64,000 bases of DNA from Thalassotalea_E sp964620605 (GTDB lineage Bacteria; Pseudomonadota; Gammaproteobacteria; Enterobacterales; Alteromonadaceae). The DNA is taken from the NCBI GenBank assembly GCA_964620605.1, contig CAZUHQ010000004.1, positions 1 to 64,000 on the forward strand, written 5' to 3'. The translations under genes were made by a program, and so were the position numbers. The notes below the pieces were generated by a model that worked only from the letters and a program-made list of their open reading frames with translations, was not told the origin of the DNA and made no database searches. Shown here one piece after another: positions 44,253 through 52,774 of this stretch (positions are counted from its first letter, which is position 1; each line of letters opens with the position of its first letter).

Positions 44253-44286
44253 AAAAACCGCTTAACTTGTGTTAAGCGGTTTTTTT
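44253..44286. terminator. Strong bidirectional terminator in the repeat cluster
   Basis: AAAAACCGCTTAA (44253-44265) / TTAAGCGGTTTTT (44272-44284), a 13-bp stem with a 6-nt loop and T runs on both strands. The intact MITE-like copy D is inserted directly after its T tract. Confidence 0.9.
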
Positions 44287-44291
44287 ATTAT

Positions 44292-44459
44292 GGCTATGTT
44301 CCTTTTAATTGTGGTTATTATCTAGCCCTTGATAAATAAGGGGGGTTGCTATGGCGATAAGGGCAAGCATCACCCGCATGGATGCGGGTGTTGAGCTTCC
44401 ATGGACGGACTTGCAGCATCTTGCCTGTTTACCTAGCAACAACTACCGGGAACATAGCC
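44292..44459 (-). mobile_element. MITE-like palindromic element, intact copy D (168 bp, perfect 8-bp target duplication)
   Basis: Perfect 11-bp terminal inverted repeats (GGCTATGTTCC at 44292-44302, GGAACATAGCC at 44449-44459) flanked by the identical octamer TTTATTAT on both sides (44284-44291 and 44460-44467). Its reverse complement runs collinear with copy B at 20375. Central hairpin CACCCGCA (44371-44378) / TGCGGGTG (44383-44390). No ORF of note. It lies 29 bp beyond the pit stop. Confidence 0.88.
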
Positions 44460-44488
44460 TTTATTATTAACTAAATAAGCTGTGATAT

Positions 44489-45784
44489 TTAACTGAACAT
44501 GCCCTGCATGATCCAGAAAAAGACAATCGATAAACCGGCGCCAACCGGCAAAGTGATCACCCAGGAAACGACAATATTCCTCACTACACCTAAATTAATC
44601 GCCGCAATACCACGCGCCATACCAACACCTAATACTGCCCCCACTAAGGTTTGGGTCGTAGAAATTGGCAACCCGGCACCAGAGGCAATCACTACGGTAC
44701 AGGCCGCTGCTAACTCTGCGGCAAAACCACGACTTGGCGTTAAATGAGTAATGCCCTTACCAATAGTGGCGATAACGCGATGACCAAACAACGCAAGGCC
44801 AGCAACAATACCTAAACCACCTAATGGCAAGATCCACCAGACAAGCGCCGCTTTTTTGGAAATTTCACCACCGTGTTCAACTATGCTTACTACTGCGGCT
44901 AATGGGCCAATCGCATTGGCGACATCATTAGAGCCATGGGCAAACGCCATACAACAGGCAGTCACTATCATCAATACCGCAAAAACTTTTTCAACATTGG
45001 CATAATGAGTGTTTTTATCAGCTTTAGCATCAAACTTGAGCTTACTGATAAAATATTTCCCGATTAGCGCAACGATCACTGCGACGAATGTTGCAAGATA
45101 ATAGCCACCGGCGCCTTTGATTTCGAAGTTATAAAAGCCTAAGTTAACATTTTCAAGGCCAATATGTTTTAACCCTTTTTTGATGGTCACTAACGACAAC
45201 ACGAAACCGGCTAAAAACATATAGAAAGGCACATAGCGTTTTGCCTGCTCAAGCGGTTTATCAGTATCAAAAATCAATTTTTGCGCACTGTTGAAAATAA
45301 CAAAAGCGATAACACCGGAAATTAACGGCGTAATGATCCAGCTACCGACGATACCGCCAACCTTGCTCCAGGTCACAGTATCAGGACTAACGCCTATCGC
45401 AGCAAAGCCGATAATTGCACCGACAATCGAATGAGTCGTTGATACCGGCCAACCTAAAACAGATGCTACTAATAACCAGGTTGCTGCCGCGAATAACGCT
45501 GAAATCATCCCAAACACTAACAGTTCTGGGCTATCAACAAAATATGACGCATCAATAATGCCTTTACGTATGGTGGAGGTTACTTCACCACCAGCCAAAT
45601 AAGCTCCAGCAAATTCAAACACCATGGCGATAATGATCGCCTGCTTAATGGTTAACGCTTTAGAGCCAACCGAAGTTCCCATGGCATTAGCGACATCGTT
45701 GGCTCCGATACCCCAGGCCATAAAAAAGCCGACAATGGCGGCGATCATGACTAAAGCTGAGCCATGTTGAAGTAAAATATCCAT
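44489..45784 (-). CDS. pit: PiT family inorganic phosphate transporter
   Basis: 431-aa polytopic membrane protein for low-affinity, cation-coupled phosphate uptake. Both halves carry the PiT signature: GANDVANAMGTSVGSKALT near residues 27-45 and GSNDVANAIGPLAAV near 290. It also has GWPVSTTHSIVGAIIG and GLPISTTQTLVGAVLG. It begins 9 bp after the DUF47 gene, a common pairing in which the DUF47 protein modulates the transporter. Confidence 0.93.
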   Translation of the reverse strand: MDILLQHGSALVMIAAIVGFFMAWGIGANDVANAMGTSVGSKALTIKQAIIIAMVFEFAGAYLAGGEVTSTIRKGIIDASYFVDSPELLVFGMISALFAAATWLLVASVLGWPVSTTHSIVGAIIGFAAIGVSPDTVTWSKVGGIVGSWIITPLISGVIAFVIFNSAQKLIFDTDKPLEQAKRYVPFYMFLAGFVLSLVTIKKGLKHIGLENVNLGFYNFEIKGAGGYYLATFVAVIVALIGKYFISKLKFDAKADKNTHYANVEKVFAVLMIVTACCMAFAHGSNDVANAIGPLAAVVSIVEHGGEISKKAALVWWILPLGGLGIVAGLALFGHRVIATIGKGITHLTPSRGFAAELAAACTVVIASGAGLPISTTQTLVGAVLGVGMARGIAAINLGVVRNIVVSWVITLPVGAGLSIVFFWIMQGMFS

Positions 45785-45793
45785 GACTAACCC

Positions 45794-46474
45794 TTATTTT
45801 CTAGCCAATAAAATTTCTAATCGAGCACCGACTCGTTCGGCTAAATCTGCTAGGTCTCCTACCCACTCAATAATTTGATATAAGAACATTACGTCGACAG
45901 GTTTTAACTGATCTTCAATGGCTAATAAGTTTTGACGCAAAGAAATTTGTAATGTATCGGTATCGTCTTCTATGCTGTCAAGCTGTTCGATCATTTTCTC
46001 AACATACTCAACTTCGCGACCTCTGAAGCCGGTTTCTAATAAGTCATCTAACTCATTTATTGCTTCTGCTGCTTTTTCAATGGCATCAATACAACGATCA
46101 ACATATTGCTTAAATTCCTGATGTAAAGATTCGGGAATTTCAAGCTTACGACCAACAATACGACCAGCAATATCTTTTGCCTTATTCGCGATTTTATCTT
46201 GCTGAGATAACAGCTCTAATAAGTCCGCACGATCAACCGGCATAAACAAGCCACCGGGTAACTCCAAACGTAATTGACGCTTTAAGTCATCGGCATCTCG
46301 TTCATATTTGGAAATTTTGTTTCTGATCTTACCCGCTGTTTTCCAGTCACACTCAGTCACCGCATCAAAAAAAGGGATCAGTTGCTTAGAACATTTAGAC
46401 ACCATTCGAATGTGTTTTTCTAATGGTTTAAGTGGTGATTTTGCAAATACACCAAGAATTGAATTGCTGGCCAT
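45794..46474 (-). CDS. DUF47/TIGR00153 PhoU-like protein
   Basis: 226 aa, all helical and soluble, of the DUF47 (YkaA/TIGR00153) family distantly related to PhoU. Helical segments include SKYERDADDLKRQLRLELPGG and PVDRADLLELLSQQDKIANKAKD. It is almost always encoded next to PiT transporters, as here, and probably regulates the transporter; the mechanism is inference. Confidence 0.9.
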   Translation of the reverse strand: MASNSILGVFAKSPLKPLEKHIRMVSKCSKQLIPFFDAVTECDWKTAGKIRNKISKYERDADDLKRQLRLELPGGLFMPVDRADLLELLSQQDKIANKAKDIAGRIVGRKLEIPESLHQEFKQYVDRCIDAIEKAAEAINELDDLLETGFRGREVEYVEKMIEQLDSIEDDTDTLQISLRQNLLAIEDQLKPVDVMFLYQIIEWVGDLADLAERVGARLEILLARK

Positions 46475-46585
46475 AATTATTTTCCAGGAGCTTTCTCGCT
46501 CTTTATTTTCATTCGCGCGGATATTAACTTATTTGCCAAGATTTAGAAACGGCTAATCTTTAGATATAAGTCAATAAACAGCGAT

Positions 46586-46621
46586 AAAAAGACTATGCTT
46601 GTTTAAAAACCAAGCATAGTC
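46586..46621 (-). terminator. Terminator of the pst-phoU operon
   Basis: GACTATGCTTG (46591-46601) / CAAGCATAGTC (46611-46621), an 11-bp perfect stem with a 9-nt loop, followed on the minus strand by TTTTT. It ends the pst operon before the DUF47-pit unit. Confidence 0.9.
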
Positions 46622-46640
46622 AAGAATCAGGTTACAAATT

Positions 46641-47327
46641 TTACTCGGGCGCCGTATGACGAACCACTTTGCCATTAACAAAATATACTATGTATTCGCA
46701 GATGTTTTGACAGCGATCGCCAATACGTTCTAAGGCTCGAGCTGACCAAATAACACTCATAATTTGCGGAATCGAACGTGGCTCTTCCATCATATAAGTC
46801 ATTAGCTGGCGCATTAATGCTTCGTATTCACGGTCAATTTTTTCGTCGCTTTTGTGAATGTTAATCGCGGCTTCTACGTCCATCCGGGTAAAGGCATCTA
46901 AGGTGGCCTGCAAACACTCTAATACTCGACGGCCTAAGTTTTCCAAGTTTAGCAATAAATCCTTGTGAGCACTGGTTAAACTCTCTAATGCCACCTGAGA
47001 AATTTTCTGCGCTTCATCGCCAATGCGTTCTAAATCCGCAATGGTTTTTACTATCGCCATGATCAGACGTAAGTCACCGGCCGCAGGCTGACGCTTGGCA
47101 ATAATGCGGGTACACTCATCATCGATACTGACTTCAAAGTCATTAATCGCATCATCACTGGTTAACACTTTATTCGCAAGATTTTCATCCGAGTCAGCGA
47201 CCGCTGCTAACGCATCGCTTAATTGCTTTTCTACCAACCCCCCCATTTGCATCACATGGTTGATCACCCGTTCTAAATCTTCATTAAATTGTCCGGAAAT
47301 ATGACGGCCAATATTTAAATTATCCAT
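46641..47327 (-). CDS. phoU: Phosphate signalling protein PhoU
   Basis: 228 aa, two three-helix repeats. Family signatures: HISGQFNEDLERVINHVMQMGG near the start, DDECTRIIAKRQPAAGDLRLI (~71-91) and GDEAQKI (~108). It links Pst activity to the PhoR/PhoB phosphate response by damping it when phosphate is ample. Last gene of the pst operon, 24 bp after pstB. Confidence 0.96.
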   Translation of the reverse strand: MDNLNIGRHISGQFNEDLERVINHVMQMGGLVEKQLSDALAAVADSDENLANKVLTSDDAINDFEVSIDDECTRIIAKRQPAAGDLRLIMAIVKTIADLERIGDEAQKISQVALESLTSAHKDLLLNLENLGRRVLECLQATLDAFTRMDVEAAINIHKSDEKIDREYEALMRQLMTYMMEEPRSIPQIMSVIWSARALERIGDRCQNICEYIVYFVNGKVVRHTAPE

Positions 47328-47351
47328 TAGTTGCTCCTAATAATTTTCTGA

Positions 47352-48176
47352 TTAACCGTATCGACCTGTAATATAGTCTTCCGTTTTCTTTTTCATCGGC
47401 GTAGTAAACAAAGTATTAGTATCACTGTATTCAATCAGCTCCCCCATATACATAAACGCCGTTTGATCTGAAACCCGCGCCGCCTGCTGCATGTTATGGG
47501 TAACAATCACCACAGTAAATTGTTTTTTCAGATCATTGATCAGCTCTTCAATGGTCAAGGTTGAAATAGGATCGAGTGCTGATGTAGGTTCATCGAGCAA
47601 TAACACTTCTGGCTCAATAGCAATCGCCCGCGCAATCACTAACCTTTGTTGCTGACCACCTGACAGCCCTAAGGCGCTATCGTGTAATCTGTCTTTGACT
47701 TCGTTCCACAGAGCCGCGCTACGCAGTGACTTTTCTACGGCTTCATCCAATACCCGGCGGTTATTCTCTCCGGTAATACGCAAGCCATAAACGACATTTT
47801 CGTAAATGCTTTTTGGAAATGGATTGGGTCGTTGAAATACCATGCCCACTTTACGGCGCAACGCCGCAACATCAACATGTTTATTATAGATATTCTCACC
47901 ATGAAGGTTGATTTCCCCTTCAATACGGCAGCTATCAACCAAATCATTCATCCGATTAATACAACGTAATAGCGTTGATTTACCACAACCACTTGGCCCA
48001 ATAAACGCCGTTACTTGCCCTTTAGGGATCGCCATTGTGATATTTTGCAGCGCCTGTTTTTCACCGTAATAGAGATTGAGGTTGTTAATACCTAACGCCT
48101 TTTGCTCTGGTGATAGAGTATTCAAATCCACTTTATTTGGTAGTGTCGAGCCAGTTTTAGGGCTAACAGTAATCAT
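47352..48176 (-). CDS. pstB: Phosphate ABC transporter ATP-binding protein
   Basis: 274 aa. Walker A GPSGCGKST (~57-65), signature LSGGQQQRLVIARA (~170-183) and Walker B VLLLDEPTSALD (~190-201) are intact, and MVFQRPNPFPKSIYENV is the PstB-type Q-loop. The first ~25 residues are an extra hydrophilic extension compared with E. coli PstB (257). Lies between pstA (80 bp) and phoU. Confidence 0.97.
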   Translation of the reverse strand: MITVSPKTGSTLPNKVDLNTLSPEQKALGINNLNLYYGEKQALQNITMAIPKGQVTAFIGPSGCGKSTLLRCINRMNDLVDSCRIEGEINLHGENIYNKHVDVAALRRKVGMVFQRPNPFPKSIYENVVYGLRITGENNRRVLDEAVEKSLRSAALWNEVKDRLHDSALGLSGGQQQRLVIARAIAIEPEVLLLDEPTSALDPISTLTIEELINDLKKQFTVVIVTHNMQQAARVSDQTAFMYMGELIEYSDTNTLFTTPMKKKTEDYITGRYG

Positions 48177-48256
48177 AATCTTCTCTTAATTTTTCTATCA
48201 ATAATCTGTTCTTTCGTTAATTTTTTGGGGAAGCTAAACATCCGTGATTAACCGAG

Positions 48257-49891
48257 TTAGTGTTCTAACATTCGATATTTTTCACGTAAACGGTTACGAA
48301 TTGACACTGCCGTCATATTTAACGCAACAATAATGGTCACTAACAATAATGCCGTGGCATATACCAGCGGCCTTGCCGCTTCAACATTCGGGCTTTGGAA
48401 ACCAACATCATAAATATGGAAACCCAGGTGCATAAACTTGCGATCTAAGTGTAAAAATGGAAAGTTACCGTCAAGCGGTAAATTCGGCGCCATTTTCACC
48501 ACCCCCACTAACATCAATGGTGCAACTTCACCGGCGGCACGAGCAATCGCTAAAATAATGCCGGTCATAATCGCCGGGCTGGCAATGGGTAAAATAATTC
48601 GCCACAAGGTTTCTGCTTTGGTCGCACCTAATGCCAAACTACCGTGGCGCATTGCTGCGGGGATTCGTGATAACCCCTCTTCAGTCGATACTATCACTAC
48701 CGGCAAAGTCAATATGGCTAGCGTGATAGCTGACCACATTACCCCTGGCGTACCAAACGTTGGGCTCGGCAAGTTTTCCGGATAAAACAGTTGATCCAGG
48801 CTGCCACCGACCATGTAAACAAAGAAACCTAAACCAAACACCCCGTAAACAATCGACGGCACCCCGGCAAGGTTAATCACCGCAATACGCAATATTCGGG
48901 TTAAGGCATTATTGCCGGCATATTCATGCAGATAAATCGCAGCTATCACCCCCATAGGAGAAACGATCACTGTCATTAACAACACCATTAATACCGTACC
49001 GAAAACCGCCGGGAATACCCCACCTTCAGTGTTCGCTTCACGCGGATCGTCAACAATAAAATCTGCTATTTGACTAAAGAATATGCTAAGTTTTTCTGGT
49101 AAATACAGCTTATTGTTAAAAGAGACCTTTAATATATTCTCAAAATTTATAATGACTGTTTGACCGTCCATCGCGCGCATCACCAGCTGATCACGAGACA
49201 CTTTTTTTCTAAGCGCCATTAGCTGTTGCTCAAGCGCATGATAATCAGCTGTTAACCCAGCCACATCATTTGCTATTTGGGCTGCCTTTTCATCAGTTAA
49301 TAAACCATCTAACCTGTGTTTACGCTCTTTTAATCGCAAACGTTCAATTTGATAATTAATCGCGCCGATATCAACTTTTTGCAATTCTTCTATTTGTTCT
49401 TGGAATTCAAGCACTCGTTCAAGCAATTCAGGCATTTTATCTAATGAGACTTGTTGGCCATCAAGTACTAACGACTGAATATAACCATAGAAATTGCCAT
49501 TGGTACGACGCTCAATCACCACTAAATCTTCAGGTGTTGACTGTTTAGTGATCTGTGGTACTAACAACCAGCGAAAATCCAGGCTGACCAGTTCACGGTT
49601 ACCGGTTTTAATCAATAAACGTTCAACTTCATCAACGCCTGCTAAGTTAAGTTCTAAGTGCACTAACTGCTGGACAGGAATACTTTCTCTATCATAGATT
49701 TCACCGATCACCGTCGATGAATTTCCTTGAGCGTCTGTTAATTCAAATTGATAAATATCCGCCGGCCAGAAATACGATAAGCCATGTGAAGCGATTAACC
49801 ACAACAAACCAAGCACAGAAATCAAACTGATGCTGACACCACCAGCTGATAACCAAATCCAGGGAGATCCTGATTTAAACCATGTTTTCAT
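48257..49891 (-). CDS. pstA: Phosphate ABC transporter permease PstA, with large periplasmic insertion
   Basis: 544 aa, well above the ~296 of E. coli. After the first membrane helix (about residues 12-33) comes an insertion of roughly 230 residues, including a charged coiled-coil part (about 165-230, LQKVDIGAINYQIERL then ALEQQLMALRKKV). The permease core begins near 285 with FPAVFGTVLMVLLMTVIVSPMGVIAAIYLHEY, and the EAA-type coupling loop is AAMRHGSLALGATKAETLWRII (~410-431). It follows pstC by 15 bp. Confidence 0.93.
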   Translation of the reverse strand: MKTWFKSGSPWIWLSAGGVSISLISVLGLLWLIASHGLSYFWPADIYQFELTDAQGNSSTVIGEIYDRESIPVQQLVHLELNLAGVDEVERLLIKTGNRELVSLDFRWLLVPQITKQSTPEDLVVIERRTNGNFYGYIQSLVLDGQQVSLDKMPELLERVLEFQEQIEELQKVDIGAINYQIERLRLKERKHRLDGLLTDEKAAQIANDVAGLTADYHALEQQLMALRKKVSRDQLVMRAMDGQTVIINFENILKVSFNNKLYLPEKLSIFFSQIADFIVDDPREANTEGGVFPAVFGTVLMVLLMTVIVSPMGVIAAIYLHEYAGNNALTRILRIAVINLAGVPSIVYGVFGLGFFVYMVGGSLDQLFYPENLPSPTFGTPGVMWSAITLAILTLPVVIVSTEEGLSRIPAAMRHGSLALGATKAETLWRIILPIASPAIMTGIILAIARAAGEVAPLMLVGVVKMAPNLPLDGNFPFLHLDRKFMHLGFHIYDVGFQSPNVEAARPLVYATALLLVTIIVALNMTAVSIRNRLREKYRMLEH

Positions 49892-49906
49892 TGTTCAGTA
49901 CTCCCA

Positions 49907-52147
49907 CTATAACGAACTGTATTTTTCACGTAATCGCTGACGAACAAACTCAGCTAACGTATTAAAAATAAAGGTAAAAACAAATAAAACAAAAGCAGCT
50001 AAAAATAAGATACGATAATGCGAGCTACCCACTTCAGACTCCGGCATTTCCACCGCAATATTCGCCGCTAGGGTTCGCATTCCCTGGAAGATACTCCAAT
50101 CAACAATCGGGGTATTACCAGTTGCCATCAATACAATCATAGTTTCACCCACTGCGCGGCCAAGCCCCATCATAATGGCAGAGAAAATCCCCGGACTGGC
50201 AGTTAATAACACCACTTTAACCAAGGTTTGCCATGGCGTGGCACCTAATGCCAATGAGCCACTGGTTAAATGCTTAGGGACACTAAAAATCGCATCTTCA
50301 GCCATTGAGAAAATAGTTGGAATCACCGCAAAGCCCATGGCAATACCAACAACAAGCGCGTTACGCTGGTCAAAGCTAATACCTAAATCATTAGTGATAA
50401 ATTGACGAACATCGCCACCAAATAAATAGACTTCCATTAACGGTGACAGCGAAAAAGCAATTACCGCCGCCAAAATTAACACCGGAATCAATAAGATAGG
50501 AGCCCAAGTTTCAGGGAATTTTACTTTGATTTCTTTTGGCAATTTGTGCCAGCCAAAGGCTGTTAAAAATACCGCCAGAGGTAATAAAATCAATAACAGG
50601 GCAATCGCCGGCAAGTTATTCTCAACAATCGGCGCCAGCCATAAGCCTGCGAGGAAACCTAAGATAACCGTTGGTAAGGCTTCCATGATCTCTATCGTTG
50701 GTTTGACTCTTTTACGTAGCTCAGGCGTCATAAAGTACCCAGTATAAATCGCTGCGGTTAACGCAATCGGCACCGCAAACAGCATGGCATAAAGTGCCGC
50801 TTTTACCGTACCAAAAGAAATAGGTACCAGTGAAAATTTCGCTTCAAAATCATCTGAGCCTGACGTTGATTGCCAGATATATTCCGGCTCAGGATAGCCT
50901 TCATACCAAACTTCCTGCCAAAGTGCTTGCCAGGTAACTTCCGGATGCTCGTTTTCTACCGAGTAGAGCTGTACTTTTTTATTGTTAAGTAGCAACAAAC
51001 CATCGGCACGCGGCGCAATCACCATGGCCGTCGGCAAGCTGTCAGCTAACGAGCCACGCCATAATTCTGCTTCACTGGTGGTATAAAAAGACTCCATTTG
51101 GCCAGTCGCTGTTAAGGTATAAAAACTTTTACGATATTGCTCAGTGATAATTTTACTGACCGCTTCATCACGACTGGCACTAAAGGTGCGAATTTGCTTA
51201 AATTCACGACCACTCTCGGTGGATACTTCAAACCACTGGCTGACCATACCGCTACTATCACCCAATAAGACCGAACTGCCACCAGAAAGTAATGCCATCG
51301 CCGTTAAGTGCTTAGGATGCGCACTGCTTTGTGCTAATTGAGGAATAATAGTGGCTTTTAATTCAACCTCATCTTCATCTCTGAGATCGTAAACAAACAC
51401 CTGATCGGCATTACGGACAAACGCCATAGCCAGATCCGGACTCACTAAAATATCATCGACCTGAGTATAAGCAATATCAATTTGCTGGTAGCTTATTTCG
51501 TATGCAGGATCATAATTAAAATCATCTTCAGCCAACAAGGTGGTTTTAACTAAACGACCGTCTTGAGTAAAACCAACAAATACCGCCTGTTCATCATTCA
51601 TCGCAAAAGCTAGCTGTTGTAACCCTTGCGCTTGTTCGTCAACCGGCAAGTATTCTTCACCTAGTGGGTAGACAATATTAGGGACGATTTCTCGTTTATC
51701 GGCATGATAAAGCGCCTGAAACTTGGCACTAACCAGCTGCACCTGGCCTTGCTGATTGACTAACAGCTTGCGTTCATGATCGACATTAATGACTTCTGCT
51801 AATGCCAGCTCTGACAGCTCCTGGTTAAACAGTTGCTTACCAGCAACCAGCCCGTCAGCACCAGAGCGCAATGAGAAATAACTAATAGCACCGTTTTGGT
51901 TAATGGTATAGCCAAGTTCCTGCAGCTCATCAAGACCAACAGCGAGCACCTTATCGTCATTACTTAGGCTAAACTCTGCTACTTGTTCAATCTTGGCTGA
52001 CTCAAAGATAGGCTTGATAACATAAAGCAAGTATAAAAAAATTAGCACTAAGGTAAAAAGCACACTGATACCACCGAGTGTGATCAACCATTTCGCTAAC
52101 GAATTTTTCACCTGGCGAATGCCAGTTGATTTAAGTGCGATCGTCAC
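49907..52147 (-). CDS. pstC: Phosphate ABC transporter permease PstC, with large periplasmic insertion
   Basis: 746 aa against about 319 in E. coli. A first helix (about 20-45) is followed by roughly 380 extra residues that look like a beta-rich, propeller-like periplasmic domain (short repeats such as VFVYDLRDEDEVELK and LLNNKKVQLYSVENE). The permease core starts near 440 (ISFGTVKAALYAMLFAVPIALTAAIYTGYFM) and has the coupling loop VPKHLTSGSLALGATPWQTLVKVVLL (~640). Starts at GTG 52147 with AAGGTG upstream. It heads the operon and has a PhoB-type promoter; no pstS is present in the window. Confidence 0.93.
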   Translation of the reverse strand: MTIALKSTGIRQVKNSLAKWLITLGGISVLFTLVLIFLYLLYVIKPIFESAKIEQVAEFSLSNDDKVLAVGLDELQELGYTINQNGAISYFSLRSGADGLVAGKQLFNQELSELALAEVINVDHERKLLVNQQGQVQLVSAKFQALYHADKREIVPNIVYPLGEEYLPVDEQAQGLQQLAFAMNDEQAVFVGFTQDGRLVKTTLLAEDDFNYDPAYEISYQQIDIAYTQVDDILVSPDLAMAFVRNADQVFVYDLRDEDEVELKATIIPQLAQSSAHPKHLTAMALLSGGSSVLLGDSSGMVSQWFEVSTESGREFKQIRTFSASRDEAVSKIITEQYRKSFYTLTATGQMESFYTTSEAELWRGSLADSLPTAMVIAPRADGLLLLNNKKVQLYSVENEHPEVTWQALWQEVWYEGYPEPEYIWQSTSGSDDFEAKFSLVPISFGTVKAALYAMLFAVPIALTAAIYTGYFMTPELRKRVKPTIEIMEALPTVILGFLAGLWLAPIVENNLPAIALLLILLPLAVFLTAFGWHKLPKEIKVKFPETWAPILLIPVLILAAVIAFSLSPLMEVYLFGGDVRQFITNDLGISFDQRNALVVGIAMGFAVIPTIFSMAEDAIFSVPKHLTSGSLALGATPWQTLVKVVLLTASPGIFSAIMMGLGRAVGETMIVLMATGNTPIVDWSIFQGMRTLAANIAVEMPESEVGSSHYRILFLAAFVLFVFTFIFNTLAEFVRQRLREKYSSL

Positions 52148-52187
52148 TTATAACACCTTTAATTCTAGAATTATTCTAACTTTGGCA

Positions 52188-52221
52188 ATTATAAGACAGT
52201 TATATGACACTTTTGTGACAA
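52188..52221 (-). promoter_or_regulatory. Pho-box promoter of pstC-pstA-pstB-phoU
   Basis: On the minus strand TTGTCAC (52215-52221), AAAA, GTGTCAT (52204-52210) form a PhoB box; a third half-site CTGTCTT (52193-52199) follows at the same 11-bp period. A perfect TATAAT (52188-52193) lies 10 bp after the two-half-site box, the normal spacing for PhoB-activated promoters. The pstC GTG is about 40 bp downstream. Confidence 0.88.
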
Positions 52222-52317
52222 GCAGAATTAACCAGCATTTTTTAATCAACAAATGATTTGTTAATTCATAAAAAACAGTTTATGTTTAAGCTGTAATATC
52301 AAAGGGATAACAGCATT

Positions 52318-52764
52318 ATGAGCATCCAAAATTTTATGACTAAAAGCCTGGTAACGCTTAGCATTGATGATGATCTGTCGCGTGCAAAACAGGCCTTTGA
52401 ACAACATGAAATTCACCATATTCTGCTGTTAGACGGTAAAGAGCTTGCTGGCATTATCACTGACAGAGACCTATTTAAGCACTTAAGTCCCGCCATAGGT
52501 ACCAGCAAAGAAACGCCGAAAGATACCTCGTTAACGAAGAAAAAATTGCATTTGATCATGAGTCGCGAGCTGATCACCGCCGGGCCTGAAATCACCATTA
52601 ACGAGGCGGTATTATTATTTTACGACAATCATATATCCTGCCTGCCAATAGTTAATGACAATTTTCAGCCTATAGGTATTATCACCTGGCGCGATGTCAT
52701 AAAAATTATCGCCGTGCAATATCGCCATAAACAGACACAACAACGCAAAACCTGGATAACCTAA
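52318..52764 (+). CDS. CBS-domain pair protein
   Basis: 148 aa consisting of two CBS motifs (about residues 5-55, MTKSLVTLSIDDDLSRAKQAFEQHEIHHILLL, and 80-140, MSRELITAGPEITINEAVLLFYDN). Such stand-alone pairs bind adenosine nucleotides and act as energy sensors; the partner is unknown. It diverges from pstC and shares the 170-bp intergenic region containing the Pho box, and converges with selO. Confidence 0.88.
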   Translation: MSIQNFMTKSLVTLSIDDDLSRAKQAFEQHEIHHILLLDGKELAGIITDRDLFKHLSPAIGTSKETPKDTSLTKKKLHLIMSRELITAGPEITINEAVLLFYDNHISCLPIVNDNFQPIGIITWRDVIKIIAVQYRHKQTQQRKTWIT

Positions 52765-52774
52765 TTTCAGTAGA

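Noticed and set aside
43988..44339. Overlapping frames across the 51-bp tandem repeat as a repeat protein gene
   Set aside because: They remain open only because 51 is a multiple of three; no ribosome site, and they run through terminator and MITE-like sequence.
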